Source: Edwardsiella anguillarum ET080813 (GTDB taxonomy: Bacteria; Pseudomonadota; Gammaproteobacteria; Enterobacterales; Enterobacteriaceae). From it: a stretch of DNA of 64,000 bases. Made by a program: the position numbers and the translations under genes. The notes beneath the pieces are model-generated. The model was not told the origin of the DNA. It saw only the letters and a list, made by a program, of their open reading frames with translations, and searched no databases. Within the stretch, counting starts at the first letter, position 1; each line of letters begins with the position of its first letter. Where the stretch lies: the NCBI RefSeq assembly GCF_000264765.2, contig NZ_CP006664.1:2418001-2482000 (forward strand), given 5' to 3'. Shown in pieces: positions 32,616 through 42,433 of the stretch.

Positions 32616-33116
32616 GTGATTGGTATTCTAAAGCGTTGGCGACAGTTTGGCAGACGTTATTTTTGGCCGCATCTCCTGTGGGGGATGGTGGCGGCGACGC
32701 TTGGCGTTCCGTCGCTGGCCAACGCTGAGCAGCCGCGCCCCTCTGCGCAAACCATTACCCTGCAGCGGCTGATCGCCGCGCATCACAGCCATGTCTCCCT
32801 GCAGCTGCTGTCCGGTAAGCGCCGGGGACAGGGGGTTGATTACTGGCATCAGTACGCGCTGCGTATCGCCATCCGTCAGCTGAGCAGTCGCCTGACGCCG
32901 CCGCACGCTCAAAACTGTCTATCTGCAGAGCAGCAGCGCCAGCACCTGGTGCTGCTCAGCTCGCTCAGTTCACTACTGACCCGTCAGCCTACGCTTTATG
33001 CTACGCCGCTGCACCCGTGGCCGTCGCGCTACGCGCCGTCGTCCCATGGGCACCTCCCGGCGCTGTGGCTGGCCCGGGTTCAGGGGATCCGCGCCGGTCC
33101 CGCTATCGCCGCCTGA
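32616..33116 (+). CDS. secM: Secretion monitor SecM (regulator of secA translation)
   Basis: Secreted arrest peptide that monitors Sec activity: ribosomes stall at its C-terminus when export fails, opening the secA ribosome site. The GTG at 32616 gives 166 residues (about 170 in E. coli). The N-terminus (GILKRWRQFGRRYFWPHLL) is a long signal sequence like E. coli SecM, with likely cleavage after SLANA (residue 37). The conserved VDYWHQYALR lies in the middle, and the arrest sequence WLARVQGIRAGP at residues 151-162. The rest of the periplasmic part is poorly conserved, as usual. It lies directly upstream of secA. Confidence 0.93.
   Translation: MIGILKRWRQFGRRYFWPHLLWGMVAATLGVPSLANAEQPRPSAQTITLQRLIAAHHSHVSLQLLSGKRRGQGVDYWHQYALRIAIRQLSSRLTPPHAQNCLSAEQQRQHLVLLSSLSSLLTRQPTLYATPLHPWPSRYAPSSHGHLPALWLARVQGIRAGPAIAA
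33051..33101 (+). promoter_or_regulatory. SecM translation-arrest motif (variant)
   Basis: The encoded segment HLPALWLARVQGIRAGP aligns with the E. coli arrest motif FxxxxWIxxxxGIRAGP. Trp151, Gly157, Ile158, Arg159, Ala160, Gly161 and Pro162 are kept with correct spacing, but the Phe position is His146 and the Ile after Trp is Leu152. Confidence 0.85.
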
Positions 33117-33151
33117 GTTTACCGTTTCCCTTTTTGTCCGCGTTTTGACCC

Positions 33152-33180
33152 GGGTGGTTTGGGCCACCCATGAGAGATTG
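33152..33180 (+). promoter_or_regulatory. secM-secA intergenic hairpin near the secA ribosome site
   Basis: GGGTGG (33152-33157) pairs perfectly with CCACCC (33164-33169), six-base loop, followed at once by the GAGAG ribosome site (33172-33176) and the secA ATG at 33188. In E. coli a helix here hides the secA ribosome site until a stalled SecM ribosome disrupts it. The visible core stem ends just before the site, so additional pairing would be needed for full masking. Confidence 0.65.
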
Positions 33181-33187
33181 TATAACT

Positions 33188-35896
33188 ATGTTAATTAAAT
33201 TATTGACCAAGGTTTTTGGCAGCCGTAACGATCGTACCCTGCGCCGCATGCGTAAAGTGGTTGAGCAGGTTAACCACATGGAACCGGCGATGGAGCAGCT
33301 CAGCGATGAGCAGCTGAAGGCGAAGACCGTCGAGTTCCGTGAGCGTCTGGCGCAGGGCGCCGCGTTGGACAGCCTGCTGCCGGAGGCGTTTGCCACCGTC
33401 CGTGAGGCCAGCAAGCGCGTGTTTGGTATGCGTCACTTCGACGTGCAGCTGCTGGGCGGTATGGTACTGAACGAGCGCTGCATCGCAGAGATGCGCACCG
33501 GTGAAGGTAAAACCCTGACGGCGACCCTGCCGGCCTACCTGAATGCCCTGACCGGTAAAGGGGTACACGTGGTGACCGTCAACGACTATCTGGCCCAGCG
33601 TGACGCCGAAAACAACCGCCCGCTGTTTGAGTTCCTCGGCCTGAGCGTCGGCATCAACCTGCCGGGCATGGCGGCGCCGGCCAAGCGCGCCGCCTATGCG
33701 GCCGACATCACTTACGGTACCAACAACGAATACGGTTTTGACTACCTGCGCGACAATATGGCGTTCAGCCCGGAAGAGCGCGTTCAGCGCAAGCTGCACT
33801 ATGCGCTGGTGGATGAGGTGGACTCCATCCTGATCGATGAAGCGCGCACGCCGCTGATCATCTCCGGTCCGGCAGAAGACAGCTCCGAGCTGTACATCAA
33901 GGTCGACAAGCTGATCCCGCACCTGAAGCGTCAGGAGAAAGAGGATTCCGATACGTTCCAGGGCGATGGACACTACTCCGTCGATGAAAAGACCCGTCAG
34001 GTTAACCTGACGGAGCGCGGTCTGGTGCTGATTGAAGAGCTGCTGGCCGGCGCCGGGATTATGGATGAGGGCGAATCGCTGTACTCCCCTGCCAATATCA
34101 TGCTGATGCACCACGTGACTGCGGCGCTGCGCGCCCACGCGCTGTTTACCCGCGATGTGGACTACATCGTGAAAGAAGGTGAGGTCATCATCGTCGATGA
34201 GCACACCGGTCGTACCATGCAGGGGCGCCGCTGGTCAGACGGTCTGCATCAGGCGGTGGAGGCCAAGGAAGGGGTTCAGATCCAGAACGAAAACCAGACG
34301 CTGGCCTCCATTACCTTCCAGAACTACTTCCGTCTGTATGAGAAGCTGGCCGGGATGACCGGTACCGCCGATACCGAAGCCTTCGAATTCAGCTCTATCT
34401 ATAAGCTGGATACCATTGTGGTGCCGACCAACCGCCCGATGATCCGTAAGGATTTGCCGGATCTGGTGTACATGACCGAGCAGGACAAGATCGCGGCGAT
34501 CATCGAGGATATCCGCGAGCGTACGGCCAAAGGGCAGCCGGTGCTGGTGGGTACGGTCTCCATCGAAAAATCTGAAATGGTCTCTCATGAGCTGACGAAG
34601 GCCGGCATTGCCCACAGCGTGCTGAATGCCAAGTTCCATGCCAAAGAGGCCGATATCGTTGCTCAGGCCGGTCAGCCGGGCGCGGTCACCATCGCCACCA
34701 ACATGGCCGGCCGCGGTACCGATATCATGCTTGGCGGCAGCTGGCAGGCAGAGATCGCGCTGTTGGAGTCGCCGACCGAAGCGCAGATCGAGGCGATTAA
34801 GGCGGCGTGGCAAACGCGTCACGACGCGGTGTTGACCGCCGGCGGTCTGCACATTATCGGCACCGAACGCCATGAGTCGCGCCGTATCGATAACCAGCTG
34901 CGCGGCCGCTCCGGTCGTCAGGGGGATGCGGGCTCCTCCCGTTTCTATCTGTCGCTGGAAGACTCCTTGATGCGTATCTTCGCCTCTGATCGCGTGGCCA
35001 ACATGATGCGCAAGCTGGGGATGAAGCCGGGCGAGGCCATTGAGCACCCGTGGGTGACCAAGGCGATCGCCAACGCGCAACGTAAGGTGGAAAGCCGGAA
35101 CTTCGATATTCGTAAGCAGCTGCTTGAGTACGACGATGTGGCCAGCGATCAGCGCCGCGCCATCTATACTCAGCGTAACGAGCTGCTGGACGGCGGTGAT
35201 GTGGTCGATACCATCAACAGCATCCGTGAGGATGTCTTTAAGGTGGTAATCGACAGCTATATCCCGCCGCAGTCTCTGGAGGAGATGTGGGATGTCGCCG
35301 GGCTGGAAGAGCGTCTGCGCAATGACTTCGATCTGGAGCTGCCGATTACGGCGTGGTTGGATAAAGAGCCGGAGCTGCATGAGGAGACGCTGCGCGAGCG
35401 TATTCTGACGATGGCGGTGGAGCGCTACCAGAGCAAGGAAGAGGTGGTTGGCAGCGAAATGATGCGCAGCTTTGAAAAGGGCATCATGCTGCAGACCCTG
35501 GACTCCCTGTGGAAAGAGCATCTGGCGGCGATGGACTACCTGCGTCAGGGGATTCACCTGCGTGGCTATGCGCAGAAAGATCCCAAGCAGGAGTACAAGC
35601 GCGAATCCTTTGCCATGTTTGCGGCGATGTTGGAGTCCCTTAAGTATGAGGTGATCAGCGTGCTGAGCAAGGTGCAGGTGCGGATGCCGGAAGAGGTCGA
35701 GGCGCTGGAGCGCCAGCGCCGCGAGGACGCCGAGCGTCTGGCCCGTCAGCAGCAGCTGAGCCATCTGGACGATCAGAGCGCGGCGGCGCAGGAGATGGCG
35801 TCTCAGACCGGCGATCGCAAGATCGGGCGCAACGATCCCTGCCCGTGCGGCTCCGGCAAGAAGTATAAGCAGTGCCATGGACGCCTCAATGCCTGA
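33188..35896 (+). CDS. secA: Preprotein translocase ATPase SecA
   Basis: Motor ATPase that drives proteins through SecYEG. The 902-residue protein starts [20 protein letters not shown], has Walker [21 protein letters not shown], the DEAD-like [20 protein letters not shown], motif V/VI in [18 protein letters not shown] and RGRSGRQGD, the helical scaffold and wing domains, and a C-terminal zinc-binding SecB site [13 protein letters not shown]. Similarity to E. coli is very high; it is one residue longer. Translation is expected to depend on secM stalling and the hairpin before the start. Confidence 0.98.
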   Translation: MLIKLLTKVFGSRNDRTLRRMRKVVEQVNHMEPAMEQLSDEQLKAKTVEFRERLAQGAALDSLLPEAFATVREASKRVFGMRHFDVQLLGGMVLNERCIAEMRTGEGKTLTATLPAYLNALTGKGVHVVTVNDYLAQRDAENNRPLFEFLGLSVGINLPGMAAPAKRAAYAADITYGTNNEYGFDYLRDNMAFSPEERVQRKLHYALVDEVDSILIDEARTPLIISGPAEDSSELYIKVDKLIPHLKRQEKEDSDTFQGDGHYSVDEKTRQVNLTERGLVLIEELLAGAGIMDEGESLYSPANIMLMHHVTAALRAHALFTRDVDYIVKEGEVIIVDEHTGRTMQGRRWSDGLHQAVEAKEGVQIQNENQTLASITFQNYFRLYEKLAGMTGTADTEAFEFSSIYKLDTIVVPTNRPMIRKDLPDLVYMTEQDKIAAIIEDIRERTAKGQPVLVGTVSIEKSEMVSHELTKAGIAHSVLNAKFHAKEADIVAQAGQPGAVTIATNMAGRGTDIMLGGSWQAEIALLESPTEAQIEAIKAAWQTRHDAVLTAGGLHIIGTERHESRRIDNQLRGRSGRQGDAGSSRFYLSLEDSLMRIFASDRVANMMRKLGMKPGEAIEHPWVTKAIANAQRKVESRNFDIRKQLLEYDDVASDQRRAIYTQRNELLDGGDVVDTINSIREDVFKVVIDSYIPPQSLEEMWDVAGLEERLRNDFDLELPITAWLDKEPELHEETLRERILTMAVERYQSKEEVVGSEMMRSFEKGIMLQTLDSLWKEHLAAMDYLRQGIHLRGYAQKDPKQEYKRESFAMFAAMLESLKYEVISVLSKVQVRMPEEVEALERQRREDAERLARQQQLSHLDDQSAAAQEMASQTGDRKIGRNDPCPCGSGKKYKQCHGRLNA

Positions 35897-35921
35897 TCGT
35901 TTGGGCATTAGGTGATCACCG

Positions 35922-35955
35922 ACAGGGAAGCGCAGTGCGCCTCCCTGTTTTTTTA
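35922..35955 (+). terminator. secA terminator
   Basis: ACAGGGA and TCCCTGT plus inner GCGC / GCGC form a long stem (35922-35947), followed by a run of seven to eight T residues, 26 bases after the secA stop. Confidence 0.92.
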
Positions 35956-35990
35956 TCTTACGGGTACTCCGTGCTCAAGGAGAGGTAGAG

Positions 35991-36401
35991 ATGACCCAGT
36001 CGCTACCGACGCTGCAGATTGCCGTCGGAATTATTCGCAACGCACGGCAGGAGATCTTTATTGCCCGGCGCCAGTCCGGCAGCCATCTGGCCGGTCTGTG
36101 GGAGTTTCCCGGCGGTAAAATCGAGCCGGGAGAGCACGCCCGGCAGGCGCTGACGCGTGAGCTACAAGAGGAGGTGGGGATCTCGGTAGCGCCGGCGTCA
36201 GCGCAGCTGCTGCGGCGTATCGAGCATACCTTCAGCGATCGGCGGGTGGTGCTGCACTTCTTTTTGGTCGGCGCCTGGCAGGGGGAGCCCTGTGGCCGGG
36301 AGGGGCAAGAGACCCGCTGGGTCGCGGCGGCCTCGCTGTGTGCCGCCGATTTTCCTGCGCCAAACCGGGCGATAATCGAAGCGCTGCGCGCCCAGGGATA
36401 G
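35991..36401 (+). CDS. mutT: 8-oxo-dGTP diphosphatase MutT
   Basis: Nudix hydrolase that removes 8-oxo-dGTP from the nucleotide pool and prevents A:T to C:G transversions. The 136-residue protein carries the full Nudix box at residues 41-64 (starts GGKIEPGEHARQALTREL, ends QEEVGI) and the MutT-type N-terminus IAVGIIRNARQEIFIARR. Ribosome site AAGGAGAGG precedes the ATG. It lies between the secA terminator and the minus-strand yacG group; E. coli has the same order. Confidence 0.97.
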   Translation: MTQSLPTLQIAVGIIRNARQEIFIARRQSGSHLAGLWEFPGGKIEPGEHARQALTRELQEEVGISVAPASAQLLRRIEHTFSDRRVVLHFFLVGAWQGEPCGREGQETRWVAAASLCAADFPAPNRAIIEALRAQG

Positions 36402-36406
36402 CGCAC

Positions 36407-36431
36407 AAAAAAAGGCGCCTATCGGGCGCCT
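36407..36431 (-). terminator. yacG-group terminator
   Basis: Read on the minus strand, AGGCGCC pairs with GGCGCCT around a five-base loop and is followed by seven T residues. It closes the coaE-zapD-yacG transcript facing mutT. Confidence 0.85.
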
Positions 36432-36459
36432 CAATTGCGGTGAGCGAGGGGACGAAGCC

Positions 36460-36660
36460 TCAGCGGTCGTCTCCCTCACTCCACTCTTCGCTGTCGGAGT
36501 GGGTCGCGTCGCTGGCGATCCGCTTCTCTTCGTTGGCCCATTCGCCCAGATCGATAAGCTGGCAGCGTTTGCTGCAGAACGGGCGGTAAGGACTCTGCTC
36601 TCCCCAGATAACCGCGCTGCCGCAGGTCGGGCAGGCGACGGTGATGATCTCGTTTTCCAT
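36460..36660 (-). CDS. yacG: DNA gyrase inhibitor YacG, zinc-binding
   Basis: Small 66-residue protein with a C-x2-C and C-x3-C zinc site (Cys10, Cys13, Cys29, Cys33: [14 protein letters not shown] and [17 protein letters not shown]) and an acidic C-terminal tail. In E. coli YacG binds GyrB and inhibits gyrase. Length and motifs match the family. It is the last gene of the coaE-zapD-yacG group, 23 bases after zapD. Confidence 0.95.
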   Translation of the reverse strand: MENEIITVACPTCGSAVIWGEQSPYRPFCSKRCQLIDLGEWANEEKRIASDATHSDSEEWSEGDDR

Positions 36661-36683
36661 TGCTAACTCCCTAAGGCCGCCGC

Positions 36684-37436
36684 TCAGCAGCAGGCCAGAT
36701 TGAACGACAGGCGATCCGGCACCACGCCATGCTCGCTGTCCAGCGGCAGAAAGCGAATGGCAAAGCGGCTCTTATGGCCGGAAACCTGCGGATAAATTTG
36801 CAGATCCAGCGCCAGCTGAATACGCAGCATGTCGGCGCCGTCGGCATTATCTTGGTAGAAGCCGTGTAGGCTGGTCATCGGCTTAAAGGCGGCGGCCTTG
36901 CGCAGCAGATCCAGCACCAGCGTCAGGCTGTCCGTCAGCGGTGCCAAGGAGGCTATCCAGGCGTCGATCTGACGATCGCGCGCGGCCTGATCCAGGCTCA
37001 GCCACAGGTAGAGCGTCGGCAGATCAAAGCTGCAGCAGCCACCGGGGATCCCTAGCCGCTGGCGGACCAAGGCGACCAGGCGATCTTCGCGCAGCGTCTG
37101 GCCGATACGGGGCGCTGCCATCAGGACGGCGGCCTGTTGCTTTAGACGCTGGCTCAACGCATGGATCATCTCCTGATCGACGCCCGGTGCGTTGAGCCAC
37201 TGCATCAGCTTGCGCTGCTGGCGCTCCAGCTCTTTGAGCAGATCGGTTCGCACCTCGCCGCGCTCCAGCACATCAAGCAGGTCGGACAGGGTACGAAAGA
37301 AGGTGAGGGCACCGCTGGTATCGCGCTGCGGTCGATGCTGCAGCAACTGCTGCAGCAGAAATTCCAGGCGCAGCCAGGTACGCATTTTTTCATTGAGCGG
37401 GTATTCAAACAGTATGGTCGGAGCGGCGTCACTCAT
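36684..37436 (-). CDS. zapD: Z-ring associated protein ZapD
   Basis: Cytosolic protein that bundles FtsZ filaments by binding the FtsZ C-terminal tail. The 250-residue protein starts [28 protein letters not shown] and has the alpha-helical N-terminal and beta-rich C-terminal domains of the family, ending [23 protein letters not shown]. The first codon overlaps the coaE stop by 4 bases (37433-37436), so the two are probably co-translated. Close to the E. coli length of 247. Confidence 0.96.
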   Translation of the reverse strand: MSDAAPTILFEYPLNEKMRTWLRLEFLLQQLLQHRPQRDTSGALTFFRTLSDLLDVLERGEVRTDLLKELERQQRKLMQWLNAPGVDQEMIHALSQRLKQQAAVLMAAPRIGQTLREDRLVALVRQRLGIPGGCCSFDLPTLYLWLSLDQAARDRQIDAWIASLAPLTDSLTLVLDLLRKAAAFKPMTSLHGFYQDNADGADMLRIQLALDLQIYPQVSGHKSRFAIRFLPLDSEHGVVPDRLSFNLACC

Positions 37437-38059
37437 GCTTGTGATCCTGTCGAGGCGGCGGCCGCCTGCGCGAGCGCCAGATAGAGGCGATGCAGGGCGG
37501 CGACCTGTGGGGCCAGCGCATCGGCGGACCCGCTGTTATCAATAATATCATCGGCGTAGGCTAGGCGCTGCTCCCGGGTGGTCTGGGCGGCGAGGATACG
37601 CTGCGCCTGTTCATGGCTGAGACCATCGCGCGCCTGGGTACGCGCCAGCTGCTGTTCGACGGGCAAATCGACGACCGCGATACGATCCGCCTGCGCCGTG
37701 AGGTGATTCTCGATCAGCAACGGCACCACCCATAGGGCGTAGGGGGCCGCTACCTGCGCCAGCTGACGCTGGGTCTCCGCCTGGATCAGCGGGTGCAGCA
37801 GGGCGTTAAGCCAGGCTTTTTCCTGCGGCTGGGCAAAAACGATATGACGTAGGGCGGTGCGATCCAGGCTGCCGTCCGCCCGTAAAACCCGCGCGCCGAA
37901 GTGGGCCGCAATCTGCACCAGGGCCGGCTGTCCCCACTCGACCATCTGACGGGCGATGACGTCGGCATCGACCAGCGGCACGCCGAGGCGGGCAAAGGTC
38001 TCAGCCACGGTGGATTTACCGCTGCCGATACCGCCGGTGAGAGCAACTGTGTATGCCAT
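37433..38059 (-). CDS. coaE: Dephospho-CoA kinase
   Basis: Phosphorylates the 3'-hydroxyl of dephospho-CoA, the last step of coenzyme A synthesis. The 208-residue protein begins [37 protein letters not shown], with the P-loop GGIGSGKST and the DADVIAR substrate motif, then [12 protein letters not shown] and VPLLIENHL in the lid and CoA domains. First gene of the minus-strand coaE-zapD-yacG group, divergent from guaC. Confidence 0.97.
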   Translation of the reverse strand: MAYTVALTGGIGSGKSTVAETFARLGVPLVDADVIARQMVEWGQPALVQIAAHFGARVLRADGSLDRTALRHIVFAQPQEKAWLNALLHPLIQAETQRQLAQVAAPYALWVVPLLIENHLTAQADRIAVVDLPVEQQLARTQARDGLSHEQAQRILAAQTTREQRLAYADDIIDNSGSADALAPQVAALHRLYLALAQAAAASTGSQA

Positions 38060-38368
38060 GAGGAGATCCTGCGAGACTGTGCGCGGGCGTGAGCTGCGCG
38101 GAAAAATCGGCGAACCTGCGGATCATAATGGACCTGACGGTAAGTGCAAGTCACGCGTGCGGCAGAAGACGATACCGAGAGGATGCTGAGGCCGATTATC
38201 GTGGGTAAATTCAGAACAGTGTACCTGAAATTTTGTTGAAAAAGCAGACTTGTCGCCGCGTTATTCCTGCGTATGATAACGTCACTGGAACTGGCGTCAT
38301 ACAGCAGCCAATCGTTTGTATGATCACATTTTCTCTAATATTGTCGCCATTAACCAGGAAAGTATCTC
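38060..38368. other. coaE-guaC divergent intergenic region
   Basis: About 310 bases without a credible gene. A possible promoter for guaC is TTGTCG (38250) and TATGAT (38272) with a 16-base spacer, weakly supported. The guaC ribosome site CAGGAAAG lies at about 38354-38361. A PurR-like sequence is listed separately. Confidence 0.45.
38306..38321. promoter_or_regulatory. PurR-like sequence upstream of guaC
   Basis: AGCCAATCGTTTGTAT matches 9 of the 11 fixed positions of the purine-box consensus ANGCAANCGNTTNCNT, 48 bases before guaC. guaC is a purine gene, which makes it plausible, but I have no other evidence and the E. coli guaC gene is not a standard PurR target. Confidence 0.35.
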
Positions 38369-39415
38369 ATGCGCATTGAAGAAGATCTGAAGCTGGGTTT
38401 TAAGGATGTCCTGATCCGCCCGAAGCGTTCTACGCTGAAAAGCCGCTCTGATGTTGAGCTCGCCCGCGAGTATCGCTTTAAGCACAGCGGCTGGCAGTGG
38501 TCAGGTGTTCCGCTGATCGCGGCCAACATGGATACCGTCGGCACATTTAGCATGGCGCGGGTGCTGGCCGGTTTTGATGTGCTGACCGCCGTGCACAAGC
38601 ACTACAGCGTGGAGCAGTGGCAGAGCTTTGTCTCCAGCGTCGGTGAAGAGACGCTGCGCCATGTGATGGTCTCGACTGGGACCTCCGAGGCGGACTTTAT
38701 CAAGCTGCGTCAGATCCTCGCGCTCTCCCCGTCCCTGAAGTTCATCTGTATCGATGTCGCCAACGGTTATTCCGAACACTTCGTTGACTTTCTGCGCAGG
38801 GCGCGCGACGCCTGCCCGGACAAAGTGATCTGCGCCGGTAACGTGGTCACCGGTGAGATGGTGGAGGAACTGATCCTCTCCGGGGCCGATATTGTCAAGG
38901 TGGGCATCGGCCCCGGCTCCGTGTGCACCACCCGGGTCAAGACCGGCGTCGGCTACCCGCAGCTCTCCGCCGTCATTGAGTGCGCTGATGCCGCGCACGG
39001 GCTGGGCGGGCAGATCGTGTCTGATGGCGGCTGTACCGTGCCGGGCGACGTGGCCAAAGCGTTTGGCGGCGGCGCTGACTTCGTGATGCTGGGCGGCATG
39101 CTGGCGGCCCATGAGGAGTGCGAAGGACGCATTGTCGAAGAGCAGGGGCGCAAGATGATGCTGTTCTACGGTATGAGCTCGGCCTCGGCGATGAACCGCC
39201 ACGTCGGCGGCGTCGCAGACTATCGCGCGGCGGAGGGGAAGACCGTTAGCCTGCCGCTGCGCGGTCCGGTGGAAAATACCGTGCGTGATATTCTGGGCGG
39301 CCTGCGCTCTGCCTGCACCTATGTCGGGGCGTCGCGTCTCAAAGAGCTGACCAAGCGTACGACATTTATCCGGGTGGCCGAGCAGGAGAACCGTGTCTTT
39401 GGCCGGGCCGATTGA
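38369..39415 (+). CDS. guaC: GMP reductase
   Basis: NADPH-dependent deamination of GMP to IMP, balancing guanine and adenine nucleotides. The 348-residue protein starts [31 protein letters not shown] and has the IMPDH/GMPR active-site loop [19 protein letters not shown] with the catalytic Cys near residue 186, followed by [27 protein letters not shown]. No CBS domains, which separates it from IMP dehydrogenase. It is convergent with hofC across a perfect palindrome. Confidence 0.98.
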   Translation: MRIEEDLKLGFKDVLIRPKRSTLKSRSDVELAREYRFKHSGWQWSGVPLIAANMDTVGTFSMARVLAGFDVLTAVHKHYSVEQWQSFVSSVGEETLRHVMVSTGTSEADFIKLRQILALSPSLKFICIDVANGYSEHFVDFLRRARDACPDKVICAGNVVTGEMVEELILSGADIVKVGIGPGSVCTTRVKTGVGYPQLSAVIECADAAHGLGGQIVSDGGCTVPGDVAKAFGGGADFVMLGGMLAAHEECEGRIVEEQGRKMMLFYGMSSASAMNRHVGGVADYRAAEGKTVSLPLRGPVENTVRDILGGLRSACTYVGASRLKELTKRTTFIRVAEQENRVFGRAD

Positions 39416-39444
39416 GCGCCTGCGCCGCGAGCTCTGCCCTGTAT

Positions 39445-39474
39445 CAATAACGCCGGCGATCGCCGGCGTTATTG
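39445..39474. terminator. Perfect 30-bp palindrome at the guaC-hofC junction
   Basis: Bases 39445-39474 are fully self-complementary; the half site is CAATAACGCCGGCGA. It includes the hofC stop codon (39469-39471) and lies 29 bases after guaC. It can act as a bidirectional stem, but there is no long T tract on either side. Confidence 0.6.
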
Positions 39475-40665
39475 CATTACATTGCCCAGATGCAGAATCG
39501 GCAGGTACATGGCCAGCACCAGTAGGGCTATCAGGGCCGCGCTTATCATGAGCATGGCCGGCTCCGCCAGTGAGGCCAGCGTCTCACCGCGCCGCTGTGC
39601 GCTGTGGCGATAGAACTCCCCCAGATGGCGACTGACAGCGGCGAGGCGCCCCGCGGCCTCACCCTGGCGGATCAGCTGTCGGCACTGGGGCGGAAAAAGA
39701 CGCGGATCGCGCAGGGCCGCTGAGAGCAACTCTCCCTGACGCAGGCGTAGCACGCCGGTATGCAGGGCGCGGCGATAGGCTGCCAGCGGTAGAGAGCGGC
39801 GGCAGCAGTTTAGCGCCGCCGGCAGCGTGATCCCGGCCTGTAGCATCAGTGCCAGCATCTGAAACAGCTGCGCGAGGGTGACATCGCGCAGCAGAATGCC
39901 ATAGCCCGGAAGGCGCAGGGCGAGGTGCTGCAGCGCGCCCCGCATCCGTGGGCCGCGGCGGCGCAGCGCGACCAGCGCGAGTCCGGCCAGCGGGATACCC
40001 GCGGCCATCCAGTGCCACCCCCGACGCAGGGCATCGGCCAGCGTCAGGAGTTGCTGGGTCAGCCAGGGCAGCGGCGCATCGAGCGATGCGTACAGCTGGG
40101 CAAACTGCGGCAGCAGGGTTAGCAGCATGCCCAGTGCGATCAGCAGCGCGACCGACAGCAGGAACAGCGGGTAGCGTAGCGCACGCAGCAGGCGTTGGCG
40201 CAGCGCGTGCGCCTGCTGCTGCTGGTGGGCCAGCTGGCGGCAGACGTCGGCCAGCGCACCACTTTGCTCCGCCGCCGCCAGAGTTCGACCGTACAGCGCG
40301 GGAAAAATGGCGGGCTGCCCGCGCAGCGCCTGGGAGAGTGTCAGCCCATCGGCAACCTCGCGGCTCAGCTGATGGATCAGCGCCCGCCACTCGGCGTGAG
40401 GGTGCCCGTTAGCCATCAAATCCAGCGCCGGGAGCAGCGGTACCCCGGCCTCCAGCAGATCGGCCAACTGGGTAATAAAGTCACTGCAGGCGCCGCCATG
40501 CCAGCGATAGCGCAGCGGGCGACGGGCGGTGACGATGGCGAGGGGCAGGACGCCGTGCGCCGCAAGGTCGCGGCGCAGATGGCGGCGGCTGAGGCTGAGC
40601 CGCGTTTCCATCCATCCCCTGCCATCCCGATCGAGGAGCCGACAGTGATACAGCCGGGGCTTCAC
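39469..40665 (-). CDS. hofC: Type IV pilus assembly inner-membrane protein HofC (PilC family)
   Basis: Polytopic platform protein of type IV pilus or type II secretion assembly. The 398-residue protein has two T2SSF domains (about residues 65-190 and 270-390), each ending in membrane helices, with the family phrases FITQLADLLEAGVPLLPALD, AAEQSGALADVCRQLA and LLSAALRDPRLFPPQCRQLIRQGEAAGRL. Its start overlaps the hofB stop by 4 bases. With ppdD and hofB it forms a minimal pilin, ATPase, platform set; the prepilin peptidase and secretin are not in this window. Confidence 0.94.
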   Translation of the reverse strand: MKPRLYHCRLLDRDGRGWMETRLSLSRRHLRRDLAAHGVLPLAIVTARRPLRYRWHGGACSDFITQLADLLEAGVPLLPALDLMANGHPHAEWRALIHQLSREVADGLTLSQALRGQPAIFPALYGRTLAAAEQSGALADVCRQLAHQQQQAHALRQRLLRALRYPLFLLSVALLIALGMLLTLLPQFAQLYASLDAPLPWLTQQLLTLADALRRGWHWMAAGIPLAGLALVALRRRGPRMRGALQHLALRLPGYGILLRDVTLAQLFQMLALMLQAGITLPAALNCCRRSLPLAAYRRALHTGVLRLRQGELLSAALRDPRLFPPQCRQLIRQGEAAGRLAAVSRHLGEFYRHSAQRRGETLASLAEPAMLMISAALIALLVLAMYLPILHLGNVMQ

Positions 40666-41984
40666 GCCTGCGGTCCCAGCACCCGTAGAACCTCCCCCCA
40701 GGAGGTCTTGCCCTGTTCGGCCAGGCGGTGGGCCGTCGTGTGCAGCGGGATCATCCCCTGCGCTTCGGCCAGCTGCTGCAGCCGGGCGCTGTCAGCGCCG
40801 CTGCGCATGGCCTGGCGTAGGGTGGGCGTCGGCGTCAGCAGTTCAAACAGGGCGCGCCGGCCGCGGTAGCCGCCGCTGCAGTGGGCGCACTCGCCCGGCA
40901 GCCAGCTGGGACGAGTGGCGCCAGGCTCCCGCTGGCGGCAGTGGCGGCACAGGCGACGTACCAGACGCTGGGCGATGACCAACAGCAGGCTGTCGGCCAG
41001 CAGATAGGGCGCGATACCCAGCTGTAGCAGGCGGGTCAGGCTCTGGGTGGCGCTATTGGTATGTAAGGTCGAGAGCACCAGATGTCCGGTCTGGGCGGCG
41101 TTAACGGCGATATGCGCGGTGGTTTCATCGCGGATTTCCCCGATCATGATGACGTCGGGATCTTGGCGCAGCAGGGCGCGTAGTACGGTGGCGAACTGCA
41201 GCCCGGCGCGTGGGGCTATCGCGGTCTGATTGATGTTGTCCAGCGGTGTTTCAATGGGATCTTCAACGCTGCAAATATTGAGCGTCTGCGCGTTCAGCCG
41301 GCGTAGTCCGGCGTAGAGGGTCGCGGTTTTTCCGCTGCCGGTCGGTCCGGTCACCAAGATCAGGCCCTGGGGCTGCGCTAATGCCTGAGCCAGCGTCTGA
41401 CGCTGTGTGGGGCTCAGCCCTAGCCGGGCTAGGCTACGGGGCGTTTCCCGGGTGCTGACCTGGCGCAGCACCGCTTTTTCACCGTGCAGCGTCGGGAGCG
41501 TAGAGAGGCGAAAGCTGGGCGTTTGCTCACCCAGGGGGATACGCAGTTGGCCGTCCTGAGGCAGGCGTCGCTCGGCGATATCCAGACCGGCCAATACCTT
41601 CAGGCGAGTCACTAAGCGGGTGAATTGCAGCGTGGGGTAGTCCGTCAGCGGGTGTAGTACCCCGTCGATGCGCAGCCGTACGTGTCCCCGGGTCTCCTGC
41701 GGCTCCAGATGGATGTCGGAGGCGCGTCGCCGCAGCGCATGGAGCAGCAGCTGCTCCAGCTGTGGGGCGGTTTGGCTATCCTCCGTGGCGGGATACAGCG
41801 TCTCTTCCTCCTCTGACTGCCGGCGGCTCAGGGGGCGCCACTGGGCATCCAGTCCGGTAGCAAAGCGGATGGCTTCCAGCAGCGCGGCGGGCGCCTCGTT
41901 CAGCCCGCCGACGATAATGCTGTGCCGATCCTGATGCAGCAGACGGCAGCGATAGCGGCGGCAGAGTCGCTGGAGATCGCTCAT
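40662..41984 (-). CDS. hofB: Type IV pilus assembly ATPase HofB (GspE/PilB family)
   Basis: Hexameric secretion ATPase powering pilin assembly. The 440-residue protein has an N-terminal domain (1-80), an Asp-box region [24 protein letters not shown], Walker [22 protein letters not shown], Asp box/Walker B around [14 protein letters not shown] and [22 protein letters not shown], the His box [13 protein letters not shown] and a C-terminal tetracysteine zinc site (CRHC and CAHC). It overlaps ppdD at the 5' end and hofC at the 3' end by 4 bases each. Somewhat shorter than the E. coli protein (about 461). Confidence 0.95.
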   Translation of the reverse strand: MSDLQRLCRRYRCRLLHQDRHSIIVGGLNEAPAALLEAIRFATGLDAQWRPLSRRQSEEEETLYPATEDSQTAPQLEQLLLHALRRRASDIHLEPQETRGHVRLRIDGVLHPLTDYPTLQFTRLVTRLKVLAGLDIAERRLPQDGQLRIPLGEQTPSFRLSTLPTLHGEKAVLRQVSTRETPRSLARLGLSPTQRQTLAQALAQPQGLILVTGPTGSGKTATLYAGLRRLNAQTLNICSVEDPIETPLDNINQTAIAPRAGLQFATVLRALLRQDPDVIMIGEIRDETTAHIAVNAAQTGHLVLSTLHTNSATQSLTRLLQLGIAPYLLADSLLLVIAQRLVRRLCRHCRQREPGATRPSWLPGECAHCSGGYRGRRALFELLTPTPTLRQAMRSGADSARLQQLAEAQGMIPLHTTAHRLAEQGKTSWGEVLRVLGPQA

Positions 41985-42433
41985 GGTCTCTCTCCGCCGT
42001 CGGTTTCTCGCAGGACGCTGCGACAGGCCTCCAGCAGCGCGGCGTTATTATCTTCGCTCTGGCAGCGCTGTTGCCAACGCAGAGTGCCCGCGCTGCGATC
42101 TAGCATTGGCGTTAGCGTCACCCGCAGACCGGCCAGCGTCTGCTGGCCGCTCAGCGAGATAATGCCCGCATCGACGCTCAGTGTGCTGACATAGGCCGAC
42201 GGCGGAAACGCCGCCAACCCCAGCTGCGCTTCGCTGCAGGCGGCAAGGCTGCCCTGCTCCAGTGCACACAGTTCGACCTCGGTGCGATAGGGGGTGACCG
42301 CCTGCAGAACATCCGTCATGGCCGCTTTTTGCAGGTAGCGTTGATAGGCCGGTACGGCTATGGCGCCGAGAATGGCGATGATAGCGATTACGATCATGAG
42401 CTCCAGCAGGGTGAAGCCGTGCTGTGATGACAT
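41981..42433 (-). CDS. ppdD: Type IV prepilin PpdD
   Basis: Major type IV pilin precursor. From the ATG at 42433 the protein has 150 residues: a six-residue leader MSSQHG, a prepilin peptidase site between Gly6 and Phe7, the Glu at mature position 5 and the hydrophobic spine TLLELMIVIAIIAILGAI, followed by a globular domain with four to five cysteines, including a C-terminal pair region (CQSEDNNAALLEAC). The frame is open further upstream, but only this start gives a proper leader. It is first in the ppdD-hofB-hofC operon. In E. coli nadC lies between ppdD and ampD; it is absent here. Confidence 0.95.
   Translation of the reverse strand: MSSQHGFTLLELMIVIAIIAILGAIAVPAYQRYLQKAAMTDVLQAVTPYRTEVELCALEQGSLAACSEAQLGLAAFPPSAYVSTLSVDAGIISLSGQQTLAGLRVTLTPMLDRSAGTLRWQQRCQSEDNNAALLEACRSVLRETDGGERP

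Noticed and set aside
34235-35908. Long minus-strand open frame of about 557 codons inside secA
   Set aside because: It is antisense to a clearly coding, highly conserved secA; the frame is a shadow of GC-rich codon use, with no recognisable domain.
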